Source of the DNA: Leucothrix arctica
GTDB taxonomy: Bacteria > Pseudomonadota > Gammaproteobacteria > Thiotrichales > Thiotrichaceae
Reading direction: 5' to 3'
Assembly: GCF_003172895.1 (NCBI RefSeq)
Contig: NZ_QGKL01000042.1
Span: 372,001 to 436,000, forward strand
Length of the DNA stretch: 64,000 nt
Both the position numbers and the translations under genes were made by a program. The notes below the pieces were generated by a model, which was given only the letters and a program-made list of their open reading frames with translations, did no database searches and was not told the DNA's origin. Positions 53,595 to 63,398 of this stretch are shown here, in pieces (position 1 is the first letter of the stretch; each line of letters begins with the position of its first letter).

Positions 53595-55826
53595 TCACAC
53601 AGTGATGAGATATCCTTGAATCTTTAATTCAATAACAGTCTTAGCTTCGGTAGCATCTTTCAAGTATCGGATTTGCGGCAATTCTAGACCCTCACGAATA
53701 CAGCAACCCACCACAAGATGCTCACGTCCCTCCGGTAACGCCCAATCTAAGTGAACAACATCTTTGCTAGCGTCCGACTCAATCGCACGATCAGGAATAC
53801 TTAGCTCACCTTCGTAGCCATGCTCCAATGTTGCCGGCACACCCGAATGACTCACCAAGCTACACTTGTACGGCTTAATACGTTGAGCTGAGTCGCTCAG
53901 TACAACAGAGTCATCACTTAAGGTAGTGTCAAGTGGGCTATGCAGTCGCCAGTTCAACGCTTTCGCTTCAGTCAGTAAAATAAAGTCCACAATAATCAGA
54001 CCATAATTTTCTAGCAACACAAACGTTCGATGAAAACGCTCCACTGGCTCAGCATAAGTGTCACTCAAGTCCAATGTGATAACGTGATAATCAGTCTCAG
54101 TCCGTCTATCCACTATACGAGCAATAGCACTCTGATCATCAAGTGTCTGACCTTGTCCGCCCACTAACGGCAAGTTATGAGCAATCGTATGACGCGTCCA
54201 CTCACTATGGTGCTTACTACCAAAACGATAACCGTAGCTACCCGTTGGCACCAAAATATCGACATCATTATCAAAGAATCCAATATTTCCCTGATCACCA
54301 TGACGATGCGAGCTATTTCCAAATGGACTAGCACGATAGTAAAGCGCCATTTGCTGCTGTGTTAACTTCCCAAGCCCAGCATGATAATAATAATGATTTA
54401 GCGCCTGTAGCTCAGTCAGCTTCTTTTCATCTGCTTTTTTAGACTGTACTGCTTGATTAAACTCAATTTGTTTAATCGTTGGTATGACATCCAGCAAGTG
54501 TAAGCGGTAGTCCGTTATTGAACTTTCAAGCGCCTGTGACTGCTGATAATCAACTTGATCACCAAACCTTACCGCATAAATACGCAATGGATTTTGAGAG
54601 AAAAACCCTGGCCATTCCTTGCCATCTCTTCGACACCAAAAACCATCGCCAAACGGATGAATATCTTGCTCTGGCGCAATAAAGTCACGCGCAAAGGTTA
54701 AGAAGTTTTGGTAAAACGGGTGCTCATAAAACGAGAAGTCAGAAAGACGTTCGACACTCAAAAAGAACGGGTGATACCACTTACTGTAAGTAGATGCATA
54801 AAACGGGCCTTCAACCCAACTGCCATCAATACCCCCGTAAAACGGCAAGATACCTCTGTAGATCGTCAACGCTTCCGATAGCCACTTTTCACACTCTTCA
54901 CGGTCATGCTCACGATATAATGCTAGCCCGGCAAGACCAAGGTAAGCAGGTAGTCGAGAAGTGTGCGAGTGACCCGGATATTGAATAAATTCATCCTGCT
55001 CAAGACGCTCTGAAATTTGTCGAGCAATACGGATTAACATCGGTCGAATAAACAGACCTTTTTCGTTTTCGTTAAGTAACGGACTTAACCAGTGATAAGC
55101 TAAAAATAGGTTGCGCGCTAAAGAGCAACCCACTTCGTCTCCCCATGTACAAGGGCGCAGCAGTGACGCAGGGCCTTCCATACTCCATTCTGCAAATTGC
55201 AATAACCTTTCGACGGCTTCAAGCCCATGTACTTCCTCACCCCAAACTCTGTAGAGCAGGGCATGTGTCATTAAGTCACGATCTATCCATAACCTAGCGT
55301 TAGCAATCGCTTCACGCTTACCTTCTTCCTGACCACGCTGATAGTGCTTAGGGTAGGTAATCTGTGACATCGGAACAGACAGCGTCGCAGTGTGTTTAAG
55401 TTTGGGATAAATGTCGGCAGACTGTTTTTTAACAGCGTCAATATCTTCATCGAAGTACATCAACCATTGTTCACGCCCATCACATTGTTCAAACAACTCT
55501 TTAGTAGTGGGGGCAATGTAACTCGACAGCGCTTCAGTAATCTCAAACTCAACCCACTCAGAGACTTGCTCAGGCTCATCCCCCGAAGCTGTCACTAATC
55601 GCCATTGGTATTGTCCCAGAGGAAGCTCAAACGACAATTGCATGGGTGAGTTAACTTTTTGCCAATCACAGCTGTAACCATTTGAAATATTCTTTAGTTC
55701 AAGGTTGTATTGCTGGGACTCAATATTTTCAGGCCAGTTAAAGCTCGGCGGATTGACGGCTGCTGGATACTCAGGACTAGGAGATAGATGAACTTGGAAG
55801 TCATGTGTTCTCGACAGATTAAGCAT
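53595..55826 (-). CDS. Heparinase II/III-like polysaccharide lyase (DUF4962-type)
   Basis: From ATG 55826 (AGAGGAA upstream) 743 aa, overlapping the acetyltransferase stop by eight bases. An N-terminal beta domain (about 15-100) is followed by an alpha/alpha toroid (about 110-440) and a C-terminal beta-sandwich of the heparinase II/III type. Likely catalytic features are the His/Tyr-rich toroid segments (PGHSHTSRLPAY, EGPFYASTYSKWY) and SSHRHGDQGNIGFF in the beta domain. No signal peptide, so it acts inside on imported oligosaccharides. Substrate cannot be told; alginate, heparin-like and ulvan-type uronic acid polymers are all used by relatives. Confidence 0.82.
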   Translation of the reverse strand: MLNLSRTHDFQVHLSPSPEYPAAVNPPSFNWPENIESQQYNLELKNISNGYSCDWQKVNSPMQLSFELPLGQYQWRLVTASGDEPEQVSEWVEFEITEALSSYIAPTTKELFEQCDGREQWLMYFDEDIDAVKKQSADIYPKLKHTATLSVPMSQITYPKHYQRGQEEGKREAIANARLWIDRDLMTHALLYRVWGEEVHGLEAVERLLQFAEWSMEGPASLLRPCTWGDEVGCSLARNLFLAYHWLSPLLNENEKGLFIRPMLIRIARQISERLEQDEFIQYPGHSHTSRLPAYLGLAGLALYREHDREECEKWLSEALTIYRGILPFYGGIDGSWVEGPFYASTYSKWYHPFFLSVERLSDFSFYEHPFYQNFLTFARDFIAPEQDIHPFGDGFWCRRDGKEWPGFFSQNPLRIYAVRFGDQVDYQQSQALESSITDYRLHLLDVIPTIKQIEFNQAVQSKKADEKKLTELQALNHYYYHAGLGKLTQQQMALYYRASPFGNSSHRHGDQGNIGFFDNDVDILVPTGSYGYRFGSKHHSEWTRHTIAHNLPLVGGQGQTLDDQSAIARIVDRRTETDYHVITLDLSDTYAEPVERFHRTFVLLENYGLIIVDFILLTEAKALNWRLHSPLDTTLSDDSVVLSDSAQRIKPYKCSLVSHSGVPATLEHGYEGELSIPDRAIESDASKDVVHLDWALPEGREHLVVGCCIREGLELPQIRYLKDATEAKTVIELKIQGYLITV

Positions 55827-56379
55827 CTTTTTCCTCTCTATTAAACCAATTGTACTTACCCGTTTCAGGGTCAATACTGCCAATGATTTTAGCCGGTGTA
55901 CCTGCCGCTATTCCGTAAGCAGGAACATCTTTAGTCACGACTGAGTTGGCACAAATAAGTGCGCATTTACCGATAGTGCAGCCGGGGGTAATCGTTACGC
56001 CACCCGTTAACCAAACACCATCTTCTATCACAACCTTGCCAGCAGCTTCGTCGCTACGGCCACTGAAGTCATCTTTAATAGGGTTGTAAACATGATTTGA
56101 ACCAACAATATTGGCGTGCGGACCGATTAAGACATTCTCCCCAATCTCTATATTGCCGTTTACATAACTGTATAGACCAACATAGGTTTTTTTGCCTATT
56201 TGGTTTCCTTTAATTCGAACGATAGCACCGGGTGCTATTCTTACATCTTCATTGGTTTGACCGAGAATCTCGGCACGTTTTGTGTCGTCTTCATAGTTGT
56301 TGCTCTGGTTGCAATAGAGTGTGAACTTACGAAATTCATCATCACTTAACTCACCGCCATGCTTCTTTTGTACTGACAT
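55819..56379 (-). CDS. Left-handed beta-helix acyltransferase, maltose/galactoside acetyltransferase type
   Basis: A 186-aa hexapeptide-repeat protein: IKGNQIGKKTYVGLYSYVNG, IEIGENVLIGPHANIVG and VVIEDGVWLTGGVTITPGCT, ending with AAGTPAKIIG. The His of IGPHANIVGSNHVYNP is the likely catalytic base. Members acetylate sugars with acetyl-CoA; here it may modify sugars imported by the adjacent transporter. GGAGA precedes ATG. A LacI-operator-like palindrome and a large hairpin lie upstream, so it may have its own promoter. Confidence 0.85.
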   Translation of the reverse strand: MSVQKKHGGELSDDEFRKFTLYCNQSNNYEDDTKRAEILGQTNEDVRIAPGAIVRIKGNQIGKKTYVGLYSYVNGNIEIGENVLIGPHANIVGSNHVYNPIKDDFSGRSDEAAGKVVIEDGVWLTGGVTITPGCTIGKCALICANSVVTKDVPAYGIAAGTPAKIIGSIDPETGKYNWFNREEKDA

Positions 56380-56400
56380 AAGTTGTCTCCATTACCACTG

Positions 56401-56412
56401 TTAAACGTTTAA
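56401..56412. promoter_or_regulatory. LacI-operator-like palindrome
   Basis: TTAAACGTTTAA is a perfect 12-bp palindrome with central CG, as in many LacI-family operators, 22 bases upstream of the acetyltransferase start. Confidence 0.4.
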
Positions 56413-56532
56413 AAATCAAAGATAAAAAATGGGCTTACTCAAACGAGCAAACCCAGTGTCATAACAAACAAACCAATCGCAAAATCAGCTCATTTGTTTT
56501 TAGCTTAGAGTAAACACCTAGTAACCAATCAA

Positions 56533-56607
56533 GGTAATCAGTTACTCACTTCACGAAGTCCTTCCAAGCACCGCTTGGCGGCGCAGTGAAGTGAGTGACT
56601 GATTGCC
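56533..56607. repeat. Large hairpin between binding protein and acetyltransferase genes
   Basis: Arms of 22 bases (56533-56554 and 56586-56607) pair with two mismatches; a smaller stem CCAAGC/GCTTGG sits in the loop. In the mRNA it would shield the 3' end of the binding-protein message, as intergenic stems do in other ABC operons. No T-run follows, so readthrough is likely. Confidence 0.7.
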
Positions 56608-56650
56608 AAGCCCAACTAATAAATAGCTAAGCTAGGCAAAAGCCAACATA

Positions 56651-58513
56651 TCACTCAGAGATATAGTACTGCTCTTTCTTGTGATAGAAAGGGCTCTTGT
56701 ATACTGAGTAAAGCTTCTTAGGAATGTTCTTCATACGGTTATGAACAACAGCAGGAGAAGCCGTATAACGTAAGATACCGATTGCCCAAAGGTTCTCAGC
56801 ATGAAGCTCCATCACTTCATTTACTTTCTTAGCAAATACTTCTTTATCTGCTTCGTTAAGTAGCTCTTCGTAGTACTTCGCTAACTCTTTCATTTCATCT
56901 GTTAGCTCACGACCGCTAGCACCTTTAGAAAGGTAGTAAGCTGACTGCTTAGGTGCAAAGTTATTTGCAGACATAACAGGGAAGTAGTTGTTAGCACCAA
57001 ACAAAGGGTTTAAACCTGAAGTATTGTTGTGCAATACCATCTGGTAGTCACCACCACGACGAAGCTGGTTATAGTAACTCTTCTCATCTGAACGCATAAC
57101 AAAGCGTAAACCTATCTTATCCATATCAGCTTTCAGAAGGATTGCGCCTTCTTCAGAGATCTTACGACCTGCTTGGAAATGTACCAAGAAGCTTAGCTTG
57201 CTACCATCTTTACCTAAACGATACTTCTCACCATCACGCTCAGTAAGGCCTAACTCATCTAGCATCTTGTTTGCTTTCACTAAATCAGTCTTAGTGTAAG
57301 CAGAAGTAGTTTTGTCACTACCACCTGGTGATGTTGGCAAAAGAACCGATTGAGAAGGTGTTGATAAACCTACACCCAAAATCTCGTTTTGTGTCTGGCG
57401 ATCCATACCAATAGAAACAGCTTGTCTGAACGACTTTTCACGCATTAGGCGCTGTACTTCTTTCTCTTCACCATCGTAATCTTGGTTAGGAATAAGTACC
57501 AACATGTTAGCGTGATCATCCAACTCCATCATGCGAGTCGTGTAGTTACCTTTAGCTTCACCTTTCTTCAACGCTGTGAAATCACTCGTCAGCTTTGAGA
57601 TACGATCCATATCTACTTCACCGGCTAACGCTTTCAGGATTCTAACCTGTGGTTCAGCCGTTTGTGGCCAGCTCATTCCATCAATGTAAGGTAACTGGTT
57701 ACCCGCAGTATCAACTTTCCAGTAGTACGGGTTACGTACTGCTTGCTGCTGAAGTGCCTGAGGGTCAGTGTTGTAAACCCATGTGTATAGCACAGGAAGA
57801 TCAGGGTTAGTGTTTGCACGTGTATTCCAACGGTTATGGAATAGCTGACGCCAATCTGTCATACCTGCATCTTTAACTTTCTTCGCAAGTACTTCTTCAG
57901 AAACCATACCTGGAAGGTAGTCTTTCAAGTAATGCTTTGGACTTTGCGGAAGACGGAACTCCATCGTAGAACGCTGGTGCATTTCGATAAGATTAGGGTT
58001 CGGCTTCGAGTACGTTAACTCAAACTTCTGCTTATCAATAATCTTAAGTTTAGCGGGCTCGCCATCCGTTAAGAATAGTGACTTAACACTAGGCTCAAGG
58101 TCAGAGTTAAGCTCTAGGTTGTTGTACCAAAAGTCTACGTCATCAGTAGTAAAGGGAACACCATCAGACCATTTCATGCCCTTACGTAGAGTAAAAGTAT
58201 AGGTACGCTTATCTTCAGATAACTCAAAAGATTCTGCTAAGTTAGGTACATATTCTTGCTTATCATCCAGTGCAACAAGCGGTTCATTACTCCACTCATG
58301 AAAGTGATAGTTAGGCTCAATACGACGCCATGTTCCACCGTACTTACCTACTTCATTAATAGGGGTAACGACCATTGGCTTTTCAGGAAGACGCTTATCT
58401 AGAGCAGGAAGCGTTCCTTTTTCAACCATCGCAGTTAATGACGGCGCTTCTTGATAAGCCCAGGCATTAAATGAGCCCAACAATAGGGCCATTGTAATCA
58501 GTTTACGTTTCAT
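56651..58513 (-). CDS. Family 5 ABC transporter substrate-binding protein
   Basis: A 620-aa periplasmic protein. The signal peptide ends AWA before residue 20. Family 5 traits are GTWRRIEPNYHFHEWSNEPL, FTLRKGMKWSDGVPFTTDDV and SFRQAVSIGMDRQ. It is longer than DppA/OppA (about 540), like the group that carries plant or algal oligosaccharides, with a KxPEEP-type N-terminus (PALDKRLPEKPMVV). Given the lyase next door, oligosaccharide uptake is more likely than peptide uptake. GAGGAAA precedes ATG; 15 bases after the second ATPase. Confidence 0.92.
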   Translation of the reverse strand: MKRKLITMALLLGSFNAWAYQEAPSLTAMVEKGTLPALDKRLPEKPMVVTPINEVGKYGGTWRRIEPNYHFHEWSNEPLVALDDKQEYVPNLAESFELSEDKRTYTFTLRKGMKWSDGVPFTTDDVDFWYNNLELNSDLEPSVKSLFLTDGEPAKLKIIDKQKFELTYSKPNPNLIEMHQRSTMEFRLPQSPKHYLKDYLPGMVSEEVLAKKVKDAGMTDWRQLFHNRWNTRANTNPDLPVLYTWVYNTDPQALQQQAVRNPYYWKVDTAGNQLPYIDGMSWPQTAEPQVRILKALAGEVDMDRISKLTSDFTALKKGEAKGNYTTRMMELDDHANMLVLIPNQDYDGEEKEVQRLMREKSFRQAVSIGMDRQTQNEILGVGLSTPSQSVLLPTSPGGSDKTTSAYTKTDLVKANKMLDELGLTERDGEKYRLGKDGSKLSFLVHFQAGRKISEEGAILLKADMDKIGLRFVMRSDEKSYYNQLRRGGDYQMVLHNNTSGLNPLFGANNYFPVMSANNFAPKQSAYYLSKGASGRELTDEMKELAKYYEELLNEADKEVFAKKVNEVMELHAENLWAIGILRYTASPAVVHNRMKNIPKKLYSVYKSPFYHKKEQYYISE

Positions 58514-58528
58514 ATGATTTCCTCATCA

Positions 58529-59563
58529 TTACTTGTTATATATCTCTTCAACAAAGTGACATGCACTCTGCCTCAAGATCGGTTGACCTTCGATAGTGTC
58601 AGTAAATTCCCGTAAAGCAGGAACATCCGTTTTACACTTATCTTTGGCGTATTTGCAGCGGTTATGGAATGCGCAGCCAGAGGGAGGATTGGCCGCATCA
58701 GGAATCTCTCCTGCCAATATATCGCCGCGAATTTCTCGTTCGTTAATGTCAGGGATTGCATGCATTAATGCTTCGGTGTACGGGTGTAGAGGGTTGCTAA
58801 ACAAAGATTCTGTCGGTGCAACTTCTACAATCCGTCCAAGGTACATAACACCCACTCTGTCACAGAGATACTTCACGACACTTAAGTCGTGTGAAATGAA
58901 CAGAAAAGAAAGGTCTAACTTATCTTTAAGTTCAGCCAAAATCTCCAGTATTTGCGCTTGGACAGAAACGTCCAAGGCACTTACCGCTTCATCAGCCACA
59001 ATAAAGCGTGGTCGGGTTATTAGCGCTCGGGCAATACCGATTCGTTGACGTTGCCCACCAGAAAATGCATGTGGGTAACGCATCAAGTGAGAGCTTCTCA
59101 GTCCTACTTGTTGAATCATGTCGACTGCTTGGTCATACAGATATTTTTTGTCTGTGTGGCCTGCAAGTCGTAGTGGTTCTTCCAAAATTTCCTGAACCGT
59201 CATTCTTGGAGATAGTGACGAGTAAGGGTCTTGGAATATCATTTGTACTTCTTGTCGGTAAGGGCGTAATTCCTTATTCGACATTGTTACAAAATCAATT
59301 TTTTCGCCTTTCTTACTGTGATAAATCACTTTACCCGCAGTCGGTTGAATGGCTTTCAAAATAGCGCGGCCAACGGTTGTTTTACCGCAGCCTGACTCAC
59401 CCACCAAACCAAATGTTTCATTGGGGTATATCTTAAAGTTCACACCATCAACGGCTTTAATCACGCCTTTACGACGACTAAAAGCACCGCCTTTCATACT
59501 GAAGTGCATTTGTAGCGCTTCAACTTCTACTAGTGGCGCAGTGTTAGTACTGTTATCCATCAT
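58529..59563 (-). CDS. ABC transporter ATP-binding protein, OppF/DppF type
   Basis: A 344-aa ATPase: Walker [13 protein letters not shown] (55-66), signature [15 protein letters not shown], Walker [15 protein letters not shown], and the oligopeptide/dipeptide C-terminal extension with Cys-rich [14 protein letters not shown], which in this group can hold an iron-sulphur centre. It pairs with the preceding ATPase to drive the importer. A second Met follows the first. Confidence 0.92.
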   Translation of the reverse strand: MMDNSTNTAPLVEVEALQMHFSMKGGAFSRRKGVIKAVDGVNFKIYPNETFGLVGESGCGKTTVGRAILKAIQPTAGKVIYHSKKGEKIDFVTMSNKELRPYRQEVQMIFQDPYSSLSPRMTVQEILEEPLRLAGHTDKKYLYDQAVDMIQQVGLRSSHLMRYPHAFSGGQRQRIGIARALITRPRFIVADEAVSALDVSVQAQILEILAELKDKLDLSFLFISHDLSVVKYLCDRVGVMYLGRIVEVAPTESLFSNPLHPYTEALMHAIPDINEREIRGDILAGEIPDAANPPSGCAFHNRCKYAKDKCKTDVPALREFTDTIEGQPILRQSACHFVEEIYNK

Positions 59564-59566
59564 GAC

Positions 59567-60547
59567 TTATGCCTCGAAACATCTGACTTTGTGTTCATTT
59601 TCATGTGTAACAAAAGGAGGGACTTCTTCACGGCATTTAGCCGTTACTTTGTCACATCGCATCCAGAACGGGCATCCAGTAATCTTACTGTAAGGGTCCG
59701 GAATACTACCTTTAATGGGCTTCAATGACTCGTTAGTGTGAAGCGTCGGGATCGAAGCAATCAGTGCTTTTGTATAAGGGTGTTTCGGGCTCTTTAGTAT
59801 CTGATCGGTCGTACCTTGCTCAACAATGTAACCCAGATAAAAGACCGCAATCTCCTCAACCATATTTGCCACAACCGCAAGGTCATGTGTGATCAAAACC
59901 AACGCCATGTTTTGCTCACGCTGAATGTCTTTGATCAAACCAAGAATCTGCGCCTGAATCGTTACATCTAGTGCGGTGGTCGGCTCATCAGCAAACAGTA
60001 GGCGAGGGCTACAACTCACACCCATCGCAATCATTACACGCTGACGCATTCCACCAGAAAGCTGGAAAGTATAGTCATCATAAACATCACGAGCACGAGG
60101 AACACGTGCGCGTTCCAACATGTGAATGGCGTGTTCTTTAGCTTCGGTCTTATCCATATCAGTATGCTGCATGATTAATTCAATCATTTGGCTACCAACA
60201 GTATGGATAGGGCTTAAGCTACTCATCGGCTCTTGGAAGATCATGGAAATTTCTTTACCACGAATCTTGTTAATTTCCTTACCGTTTTGCTTCGCTTTAA
60301 GCACTTCGAACGGTTCACCGTTGTGATGATAAATAACATCACCATTTGTCACTTTAAACATTGGCTCAGGCAACAGACGAATAGGTAGGCGAGCGGTAAC
60401 GCTCTTACCACAACCTGACTCTCCAACAATCCCTAAACTCATCCCTTCATAGATGGTTAGATCTATGTCGTTCAATGTGTTTGTTTGTCCCTCAATCGTA
60501 TTAAATTGAGCGGCAATATTTCTATATTCGAGTAATTTTTTACGCAT
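59567..60547 (-). CDS. ABC transporter ATP-binding protein, OppD/DppD type
   Basis: A 326-aa ATPase: Walker [16 protein letters not shown], signature [14 protein letters not shown], Walker [14 protein letters not shown], and a C-terminal oligopeptide-type segment with [15 protein letters not shown]. It forms the heterodimer motor with the next gene. The start follows the permease stop by three bases. Confidence 0.93.
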   Translation of the reverse strand: MRKKLLEYRNIAAQFNTIEGQTNTLNDIDLTIYEGMSLGIVGESGCGKSVTARLPIRLLPEPMFKVTNGDVIYHHNGEPFEVLKAKQNGKEINKIRGKEISMIFQEPMSSLSPIHTVGSQMIELIMQHTDMDKTEAKEHAIHMLERARVPRARDVYDDYTFQLSGGMRQRVMIAMGVSCSPRLLFADEPTTALDVTIQAQILGLIKDIQREQNMALVLITHDLAVVANMVEEIAVFYLGYIVEQGTTDQILKSPKHPYTKALIASIPTLHTNESLKPIKGSIPDPYSKITGCPFWMRCDKVTAKCREEVPPFVTHENEHKVRCFEA

Positions 60548-60550
60548 GAT

Positions 60551-61714
60551 TTAAGCTCTATTCATGTATGGGTCAGCAGCGTCACGTAGACCGTCACCAA
60601 GGAAGTTGAAAAACAGTACAGTGGCAATCACGAAAAATGCTGGATAAAGAACCCAAGGGTAATTAGCAATAACGGTGATGCTCTGTGCTTCCTGAAGTAG
60701 TACACCCCAGCTCACAACTGGTGGGCGTAGTCCTATGCCTAAAAAGCTTAACGATGTCTCTGCAATAATCATGGCAGGGATACTTAGCGTTGCATGTGCG
60801 ATAACGAAGCTGGTTGAGCCAGGCAGCAAATGCTTACGGATAATGTAGAAGTTACCAGCGCCTGATAATAGTGCAGCTTCGGTATACTTCTCTTCCTTCA
60901 AGCGCATAACGATACCGCGCACCACTCGCGCTATACCTGTCCAACCAATCAGCGATAAGATCAAGGTAATCATGAAGTAAACAATTAATGGAGACCAATG
61001 TGGTGGCAATGAAGCGGCCAGTGCCATCCATAACGGAATAGATGGGAATGACATCAGTACTTCAATCAATCGTTGGATTAAAGTATCTGTTCGTCCACCA
61101 TAGAAGCCTGATATTCCCCCTAAAATTGCACCAAAGACCAGACTCAAAAATACACCAATCAAACCGATTGAAAGTGATATACGAGCACCGTGGACAACTT
61201 TACTAAAAATATCTCGGCCAAGTTTATCTGACCCCATCAAGAATAAAGCTGCACCATCGTCAACACCCATAAGGTGAAGGTCAGTTTCTACAAGCCCTAG
61301 TAACTTATAAGAGTAGCCGCGGTGTAAAAACTTAATCGGGTACATCTCATCGCCAGCAGTGTATTCATACTCCAGCGTTTCCATGTTTAACTTACGCGTA
61401 ATATTCTTAATATAAGGACGAGTGAAGCTTCCATCCGGATCTGTCCAGTGAATGTCTGTCGGTGCCACATATTTGTACTTAGCATTAAACGAATTGATAT
61501 CTTGTACGCTGACAAAGTTAGCGAAAAGCGCAACTAAGTAGAAAAAGATGATCATGATTCCACTAAACAGTGCAACCTTGTGCTGCTTAAATCTAAGCCA
61601 CATTAAACGTTTCTTAGAGGCGTAGAAAATATCATTTCCTTGATCTTGCGCTTCTAAGCTCTTTTCTAATTCTTCTTCCGAGCTACTTTGCCCAGGGGTA
61701 TATGTCGTGGTCAT
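60551..61714 (-). CDS. ABC transporter permease, OppC/DppC type
   Basis: A 387-aa membrane protein: one TM near 48-70, then a long extracytoplasmic insert (about 75-150), five more TMs, and the EAA-type loop around GAGNFYIIRKHLLPGS. The insert between TM1 and the core is larger than in OppC and recurs in carbohydrate-type members. It shares the operon with the OppB-like permease, nine bases upstream. Confidence 0.9.
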   Translation of the reverse strand: MTTTYTPGQSSSEEELEKSLEAQDQGNDIFYASKKRLMWLRFKQHKVALFSGIMIIFFYLVALFANFVSVQDINSFNAKYKYVAPTDIHWTDPDGSFTRPYIKNITRKLNMETLEYEYTAGDEMYPIKFLHRGYSYKLLGLVETDLHLMGVDDGAALFLMGSDKLGRDIFSKVVHGARISLSIGLIGVFLSLVFGAILGGISGFYGGRTDTLIQRLIEVLMSFPSIPLWMALAASLPPHWSPLIVYFMITLILSLIGWTGIARVVRGIVMRLKEEKYTEAALLSGAGNFYIIRKHLLPGSTSFVIAHATLSIPAMIIAETSLSFLGIGLRPPVVSWGVLLQEAQSITVIANYPWVLYPAFFVIATVLFFNFLGDGLRDAADPYMNRA

Positions 61715-61723
61715 AGTAGTTCC

Positions 61724-62713
61724 TTAAGAAAGACGAATGCGCGGATCAAGCAACGCAAGAATGATGTCTGATAAAAGCGTTCCTATGATGGTCAAAATAG
61801 CGAGCATCATTAGGAAAGTACCCGCCAAGTACATGTCTTGGCCTCGTAGTGCTTCTAATAAGTAAGGTCCTGTTGTCGGTAGACTCAAAACAATCGCTAC
61901 AATCGCACTACCAGAAACTAACTCAGGAAGCTGCCATCCAATCGTTGATGCAAGCGGTGTAATTGCGTGGCGAACAGGGTACTTAAGGATGACTTTGTAA
62001 GTCGGTAGACCTTTAGAGCGTGCAGTGTCAACGTATGGCTTGTGTAACTCATCCATCATAGTGGCACGCATAATACGAATCTGACTCGCAGTACCTGCAG
62101 TACCAACAACAATCACTGGTATCCAAATATGCTTAAGTGCGTCGTACAGCTTATCCATACTCCATGGCGCATTTATATACTCTGGTGAAAACAAACCGGA
62201 GAAGGGCGAGCCGAACCAGTTTAGCGAGAGGTACATTAGGAGTAGCGCTAACAGGAAGTTAGGAATAGCTAAACCAAGAAAGCCTAAAAAACTCACTACA
62301 TAATCAAATAGTGTGTATGGCTTCATCGCCGAAAGGATACCAGTGAAGAATGCTGTTGTTAGTGTGAAGATCAATGTAACAAATGTGATTAAGAAGGTTA
62401 AACCTAACTTACCCCAAATTAAGTCACTAACCGGCTTCTGATGCTGGAATGAATAACCGAAGTCACCACTTGGGAAGCCACTTATCCATTTGAAATAGTT
62501 AACGGCCATATTGTCACTGATATCAAGCTCTGCCTGAATACTTGCTCTTAGCGCGTCAACGTCAGTAATTGAACCATCAATGATTAGTCGTTCAGAGATA
62601 TAGGCATCAACAAAGTCACCAGGCGGAAGCTGGATAAGAATGAATGAGATAATGGATATTATTATGAGCGTCGGTATAGATATCAGACAGCGTCGTAAGA
62701 TGTAGAGCAGCAC
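61724..62713 (-). CDS. ABC transporter permease, OppB/DppB type
   Basis: A 329-aa membrane protein: MLLYILRRCLISIPTLIIIS start, IQLPPGDFVDAYISE, six TMs, and EAA loop around RSKGLPTYKVILKYPVRHAI. The start is GTG 62713 with AAGGAG six bases before it. First gene of the seven-gene cluster. The upstream region holds a 31-codon frame and an inverted repeat. Confidence 0.92.
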   Translation of the reverse strand: MLLYILRRCLISIPTLIIISIISFILIQLPPGDFVDAYISERLIIDGSITDVDALRASIQAELDISDNMAVNYFKWISGFPSGDFGYSFQHQKPVSDLIWGKLGLTFLITFVTLIFTLTTAFFTGILSAMKPYTLFDYVVSFLGFLGLAIPNFLLALLLMYLSLNWFGSPFSGLFSPEYINAPWSMDKLYDALKHIWIPVIVVGTAGTASQIRIMRATMMDELHKPYVDTARSKGLPTYKVILKYPVRHAITPLASTIGWQLPELVSGSAIVAIVLSLPTTGPYLLEALRGQDMYLAGTFLMMLAILTIIGTLLSDIILALLDPRIRLS

Positions 62714-62745
62714 AACTTCTCCTTAATGATTAATAAAGAGGTGCA

Positions 62746-62841
62746 TTAGTACTCCCAGCCTTGGGGGGTATTCATATCAGGGTCGATATGTGCTTCCTCT
62801 TTCCTCCTTGTAAAAACTACCGTTTTTAACGGCTGAACCAT
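62746..62841 (-). CDS. Possible 31-aa leader peptide or gene remnant
   Basis: ATG 62841 opens a frame whose product begins MVQPLKTVVFTRRKEEAHID and ends MNTPQGWEY, with TAA at 62746, 32 bases before the first permease. The C-terminal half looks like real protein. No Shine-Dalgarno precedes it. In-frame sequence upstream of a TAA also reads like protein (KKTYELAGLK), so this could be the tail of a lost gene instead of a leader peptide. Confidence 0.25.
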   Translation of the reverse strand: MVQPLKTVVFTRRKEEAHIDPDMNTPQGWEY

Positions 62842-63147
62842 TGGTTATTTTAAACCAGCCAGTTCATATGTTTTTTTTGGGCAATTACTCAAATCAAACA
62901 AGTACTATAAAAACCACTAACTTGTAATACAAGATTACTTACTTGATAAGTATATCGGTATATCAATTAACGTAAAAGAAAGCCGATACAAATACAATTG
63001 CCCTATAAAGATGTCTTGTTTTAGCAGCTATGTCAACTAAACATTGAGAAAAATCAAATTTAAAATCAACACATAAGTCGCTAATCCGCTAAATAGATTT
63101 CTTCGATGTTGTAATACTAATTTCAGTAACTATCCTTCACATAACCT

Positions 63148-63189
63148 TTTTAAACGTGGAATATGCTAATTAACATTCCACGTTTAAAA
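63148..63189. repeat. Perfect 15-bp inverted repeat with TTTAAACG arms
   Basis: TTTTAAACGTGGAAT (63148-63162) and ATTCCACGTTTAAAA (63175-63189). Each arm contains TTAAACGT, shared with the palindrome at 56401, so it may bind a regulator of the cluster. Confidence 0.6.
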
Positions 63190-63398
63190 GCCTTTATGGG
63201 TGAATTTTAAACACCTACTGAGAGTGTAATGCTAACTATTTGTAAGTCAACTTATAATTATGAATACCCAGCGTCATACTTGAGTATTTGATAGGATGTA
63301 TTATTTATCTGTAGGCTTCTGATGAGAACTTTGATGCAAAATATTATTCAGGCTAATAAAATCAACCTCAGAACTCCTATTCACTAAGACACATATTT

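Larger units (their letters stand above)
62714..63398. other. 685-base intergenic region upstream of the uptake cluster and ychJ
   Basis: It contains a 31-codon frame (62746-62841), short stems near CCGTTTTTAACGG (62819-62832), and the inverted repeat at 63148-63189. The remainder is AT-rich without a gene. Promoters for the divergent cluster and ychJ should lie here; no single -35/-10 pair stands out. Confidence 0.45.
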
